Assembly: GCA_964531715.1 (NCBI GenBank)
Contig: CAZHEE010000016.1
Span: 1-18,644 of the forward strand
Source: UBA1664 sp964531715
GTDB taxonomy: Bacteria > Pseudomonadota > Alphaproteobacteria > Micavibrionales > UBA1664
Direction of reading: 5' to 3'
Length of the DNA stretch: 18,644 nucleotides
Of the stretch, positions 15,832 to 18,644 are shown piece after piece. Numbering within the stretch: position 1 is the first letter of the stretch; every line of letters begins with the position of its first letter. The position numbers and the translations under genes are program-made. The notes below the pieces were generated by a model. That model was given only the letters and a program-made list of their open reading frames with translations, made no database searches and was not told the DNA's origin.

Positions 15832-16834
15832 CCATTTAAGCCATCATGTTACTGCAGAGGATGCAGGGCAGCGACTGGATAAAATCTGTGTTCAGGCGTT
15901 CCCCGAACTCTCACGCGAGCGTTTGAAAGATTTAATTAAAAAAGGCGATTTAAAAATTACCGGACTGACCGCTATCAAACCCTCTATCAAGGTTGAGGCA
16001 GGGCAAATTATCACCTGCACTATCCCCGAGGCGCAAGAAGCGTTGCCTATCCCTGAAAATATACCGCTTGATATCCTTTATGAAGATGAGGATTTAATTG
16101 TTTTGAACAAGGCGGCAGGTATGGTGGTTCATCCTGCGGCAGGAAATTATACAGGCACACTTGTAAACGCGCTCCTCCATCATTGTGGGGATAGCCTGTC
16201 AGGCATTGGCGGTGTAAAACGCCCTGGCATTGTTCATCGATTGGATAAGGATACAAGCGGCGCAATGCTGGTCGCCAAGAATGATCATGCGCATGAGCAT
16301 CTCTCAAAGCAACTCAAAGACCGAACCCTGTCACGCATTTATCAGGCTTTGGTGTGGGGTGTTCCGATTCCCCCTTATGGTAAAATTGATATGCCGATTG
16401 GGCGAGACCATAAAAACCGTTTAAAAAAAGCGGCGAAGCAAACGGAAAGCGGCGACGCCCGCCACGCCGTCACGCATTATAAAGTTTTAAAATCTCTTGA
16501 TGAGGCGTTGAGTTTGATTGCATGCAGGCTTGAGACAGGGCGCACACACCAAATTCGCGTGCATATGCAGGCGAAGGGTTTTCCGCTTATCGGTGATCCC
16601 CTATACGGCGCGCAAAAAACCTATCAAGTCTCACGTTTAACCAAAACCGAGGCAGAAATTGACCGTCAAGCAATACTCGATTTTCCACGCCAGGCCCTTC
16701 ACGCCTCAAAACTTTCTTTCATTCATCCAAGAAGCGAAGAAGATATGAACTTCACCGCACCTTTACCGAAAGATATGGATGATCTGTTAACACCGCTCTA
16801 TGATAAGTCAAATATTTCACAAAAAGTCACTTGA
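15818..16834 (+). CDS. rluD: RluA-family 23S rRNA pseudouridine synthase, RluD type
   Basis: A 338-aa enzyme that isomerises specific uridines in 23S rRNA (RluD acts on helix 69) to pseudouridine during ribosome assembly. An S4 RNA-binding domain covers residues about 16-80 (AGQRLDKICVQAFPELSRERLKDLIKKG). The RluA motif GIVHRLDKDTSGAMLVAK carries catalytic Asp143. ETGRTHQIRVHM and GDPLYG are also conserved. The ATG lies within the last codons of mnmC (14-bp overlap), with AAAGGA eight bases ahead, so translation is coupled to mnmC. Length and the N-terminal S4 domain favour RluD over RluC or RluA; substrate specificity is inferred. Confidence 0.9.
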   Translation: MQQGDHLSHHVTAEDAGQRLDKICVQAFPELSRERLKDLIKKGDLKITGLTAIKPSIKVEAGQIITCTIPEAQEALPIPENIPLDILYEDEDLIVLNKAAGMVVHPAAGNYTGTLVNALLHHCGDSLSGIGGVKRPGIVHRLDKDTSGAMLVAKNDHAHEHLSKQLKDRTLSRIYQALVWGVPIPPYGKIDMPIGRDHKNRLKKAAKQTESGDARHAVTHYKVLKSLDEALSLIACRLETGRTHQIRVHMQAKGFPLIGDPLYGAQKTYQVSRLTKTEAEIDRQAILDFPRQALHASKLSFIHPRSEEDMNFTAPLPKDMDDLLTPLYDKSNISQKVT

Positions 16835-16838
16835 TTTA

Positions 16839-16867
16839 GTTTCAAACGAAGACTATAAGGTTGAAAC
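16839..16867. repeat. Small inverted repeat between rluD and tRNA-fMet
   Basis: GTTTCAA (16839-16845) pairs with TTGAAAC (16861-16867) around a 15-nt loop. There is no T-run; it may be a processing hairpin or weak stop for the rluD transcript. Low-value call. Confidence 0.3.
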
Positions 16868-16877
16868 TCTATTTTAT

Positions 16878-16954
<77 letters not shown>

Positions 16955-17030
16955 AGAAAATCAAATAAAAACAATCACTTATAAAATTAACTAGGTCGCC
17001 AGAATCGCCTCATGATACACTAAATTGTAT

Positions 17031-17067
17031 CGCACAGCGCTCGCACAGTTTCGCGCAGTTCGCACAA
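17031..17067. repeat. Phased short direct repeats before the integrase start
   Basis: Four copies of a 7-bp unit start at 17031 (CGCACAG), 17042 (CGCACAG), 17052 (CGCGCAG) and 17061 (CGCACAA), spaced 11, 10 and 9 bp, close to one helical turn. They lie between tRNA-fMet and the integrase ribosome-binding site. This arrangement suits arm-type integrase sites or an autoregulatory operator; function is inferred. Confidence 0.6.
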
Positions 17068-17081
17068 CGAGGAGAAACGAT

Positions 17082-18302
17082 ATGGAAAGACACAAAATAT
17101 TAGGCGATCAAGTCGCACTTTATCGCCGCAGTGAGACAGGCCCTTGGCACTGCTACACATTCCTTGACGGCAAGGAATGGCGCAAAAGCACCAAAGAAAA
17201 AAATCTTAATCTTGCAAAGCATGTTGCAACCGACTGGTTTAATGATTTGCGCGCGCGAGATCATTTAGGCGAATTGCCGAAGGGCAAGAGCTTTGCAACC
17301 GTTGCAGATATGTTTGCAGAGGAATATGAGGCCACGACACGTGGCCACCGAAGCCCTAAATGGGTACAGGGACATAAAGACCGCATTCGCCTTCATTTGC
17401 TTCCTTATTTCAAAAATACGCTTATAGACGCGATTACGGCCGGAACGGTTCAACAATATCGCGCACACCGCATGACAAAGCCGGAAGATTGGAACGACGA
17501 AGAAAAGGATTGGAAGCAACCCGCACGGAATACCATTCATAATGAAGTGGTGACATTGAGCCTTGTTTTAAAAACGGCACACCGCCACGGCTATATTTTT
17601 CAAGTGCCGGATCTGTCAGATCCTTACAAACGCTATAGCAAAATTGGGCGCCGCCCGTGGTTCACGCCGAATGAATATAAGCAATTATACCAGGCAACGC
17701 GTTATAACGCTTCAAACCCCAAAAACACGCATTTTACATGGCATGCAGAGCAGCTGCATGACTTTGTGCTGTTTATGGCGAATACAGGCTTAAGGCCTGA
17801 TGAGGTGAAGCAGCTTGAGTTCCGCGACATTGAAATCGTAACCGATGAATGGAGTGGCGATAAAATCCTTGAAATCGAAGTGCGTGGGAAGAGGGGGGTT
17901 GGGTACTGTAAGTCCATGCCCGGAGCGGTCAGGCCATATGAACGCTTGCGAGATCGCAAGCGCGTTGTGGCTGAGGAAGGGGCACGCCTTCCGAAGCCTA
18001 CAGATAAACTCTTTCCAAACGAATTTAAAAAGATGTTTAACAAACTTTTAACGGATAACGACCTGAAGTTTGACCGTGACGGCAAGGCGCGCACGGCCTA
18101 TTCATTGCGGCACAGTTATATATGTTTCCGCTTGCTGGAAGGCGCAGATATTTATCAAATCGCGAAGAACTGCAGAACGTCAGTCGAGATGATTGAAAAG
18201 CACTACGCTGCACACCTGAAAGACATGATCGATCCGTCGTTAATTAATGCCCGCAAGCCGAAAAAACGCCCAAAAGTACTTGGAAATGAGGATACAGAAT
18301 AA
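17082..18302 (+). CDS. Tyrosine recombinase / integrase of a tRNA-inserted element
   Basis: A 406-aa site-specific recombinase that would insert and excise the adjacent element by strand exchange, probably at the 3' end of tRNA-fMet. The N-terminal part includes a SAM-like core-binding domain (TVADMFAEEY, then GHKDRIRLHLLPYF). Catalytic residues are Arg238 in NTGLRPDEV, Arg343 and His344 in YSLRHSY, and nucleophile Tyr375 in SVEMIEKHY. The first HxxR histidine is replaced by tyrosine, as in a common alphaproteobacterial phage-integrase subgroup. The open frame extends back to a TTG at 17025. I choose the ATG at 17082 because GGAG stands seven bases upstream and the extra residues fall in the repeat tract. 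The gene points away from the tRNA into the element. It appears intact. Confidence 0.92.
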   Translation: MERHKILGDQVALYRRSETGPWHCYTFLDGKEWRKSTKEKNLNLAKHVATDWFNDLRARDHLGELPKGKSFATVADMFAEEYEATTRGHRSPKWVQGHKDRIRLHLLPYFKNTLIDAITAGTVQQYRAHRMTKPEDWNDEEKDWKQPARNTIHNEVVTLSLVLKTAHRHGYIFQVPDLSDPYKRYSKIGRRPWFTPNEYKQLYQATRYNASNPKNTHFTWHAEQLHDFVLFMANTGLRPDEVKQLEFRDIEIVTDEWSGDKILEIEVRGKRGVGYCKSMPGAVRPYERLRDRKRVVAEEGARLPKPTDKLFPNEFKKMFNKLLTDNDLKFDRDGKARTAYSLRHSYICFRLLEGADIYQIAKNCRTSVEMIEKHYAAHLKDMIDPSLINARKPKKRPKVLGNEDTE

Positions 18303-18332
18303 TATTTATGTGGAGAAAACGATAATATTTAT
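18299..18332. repeat. 11-bp direct repeat after the integrase
   Basis: ATAATATTTAT occurs at 18299-18309 and 18322-18332, 23 bp apart. The second copy sits inside a GATAA/TTATC palindrome (18321-18333). Possibly a regulator or excisionase site; may be AT-rich coincidence. Confidence 0.35.
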
Positions 18333-18357
18333 CCTGTTTTTGACCCGGCGTGTTGAC

Positions 18358-18369
18358 CGTTTGTAAACG
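18358..18369. promoter_or_regulatory. Operator-like palindrome before the truncated XRE gene
   Basis: CGTTT-GT-AAACG is a perfect 5-bp-arm palindrome 46 bp before the XRE start, next to TTGACC repeats at 18340 and 18353. A possible promoter is TTGTAA (18361) with TAATAA (18383). This fits an autoregulated control gene; the binding protein is inferred. Confidence 0.35.
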
Positions 18370-18414
18370 AATATATACCCTTTAATAATACATGCACTCA
18401 AGGGAAACACAATC

Positions 18415-18644
18415 ATGATAAATTCTAAAAATCAAACGGCGGAGTTAATATTACAAAAACGCAAGAGCCTTGGATTTACACAAAAAGCGTTTGCGGAATA
18501 TCTTGGTTTGAATGAAACCGGAGAGAGAACGGTTCGAGGATGGGAGAATGGCGAGCATTCTCCAAGTTTAAAAAAGCTGGAAGAAATATTGAGCGCATCG
18601 ATAGAAGCCCCATTCAAGAATAGAAGAAAGAAAAATTCTTTTGA
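18415..18644 (+). CDS. XRE-family HTH regulator, N-terminal part (cut by window edge)
   Basis: A reading frame from ATG 18415 runs 76 codons to the window end without a stop. An AAGGGA precedes the start by about nine bases. Residues 10-62 form an XRE helix-turn-helix: LILQKRKSLGFTQKAFAEYLG, then TVRGWENGEHSPSLKKLEEIL. A basic FKNRRKKNSF follows, so the protein may be longer or end soon. It lies 112 bp after the integrase and in the same direction, suggesting a phage or island control gene. The exact role cannot be told from this fragment. Confidence 0.75.
   Translation, partial: MINSKNQTAELILQKRKSLGFTQKAFAEYLGLNETGERTVRGWENGEHSPSLKKLEEILSASIEAPFKNRRKKNSF

Noticed and set aside
17031..17067. 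CRISPR array or replication iterons
   Set aside because: Units are only 7 bp with 2-4 bp gaps and there are no spacers, cas genes or replication initiator.
17025..17081. TTG start for the integrase
   Set aside because: The extra 19 codons fall over the repeat tract; the ATG at 17082 has a good GGAG at correct spacing.

Overview
This window looks like the chromosome of a moderate-GC alphaproteobacterium. The evidence is the set of housekeeping genes (tuf, xseA, sdhA, cysQ, mnmC, rluD, initiator tRNA), the 'ARGLLNWSQ'-type HTH regulator, and REP-like intergenic palindromes built on a GCGAAGGC core. I cannot name a genus. The annotation rests on reading the sequence and known family motifs only; no database search was possible.

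Layout from left to right. (1) Positions 1-61 hold the first 20 codons of tuf (EF-Tu) on the minus strand, divergent from a 605-aa protein with phage-spike-like N-terminal modules and an SGNH-hydrolase C-terminus. That gene converges on xseA and overlaps its end by 14 bp. (2) A palindromic repeat follows, then a GT4 glycosyltransferase and a membrane hybrid histidine kinase that begins at TTG, possibly coupled to a 14-codon leader ORF. (3) A 115-bp palindromic element precedes cysQ (minus strand), which is divergent from an isolated sdhA. No sdhB, sdhC or sdhD lies beside sdhA. (4) A large M3-family zinc oligopeptidase lies on the minus strand. (5) Positions 12013-13820 hold an AT-rich two-gene unit on the minus strand: an XRE regulator with a TrmB-like C-terminal sensor domain, joined by a TAATG overlap to an EgtD-like SAM methyltransferase. 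(6) A 310-bp intergenic region carries an operator-like palindrome, a near-consensus promoter, a 9-bp hairpin, an exposed anti-Shine-Dalgarno tract and an intrinsic terminator. Together these resemble a small RNA gene. (7) mnmC and rluD overlap and form an RNA-modification operon, followed by the initiator tRNA. (8) Directly after the tRNA come phased short repeats, a tyrosine recombinase and a truncated XRE regulator, which look like the left end of an integrative element running off the window.

The parts most worth follow-up are the regulator/EgtD-like methyltransferase island with its composition break inside the regulator gene, the candidate anti-SD small RNA beside it, the tRNA-fMet-associated integration module, and the orphan phage-type spike hydrolase. 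The remaining genes are ordinary core metabolism, translation and DNA repair.
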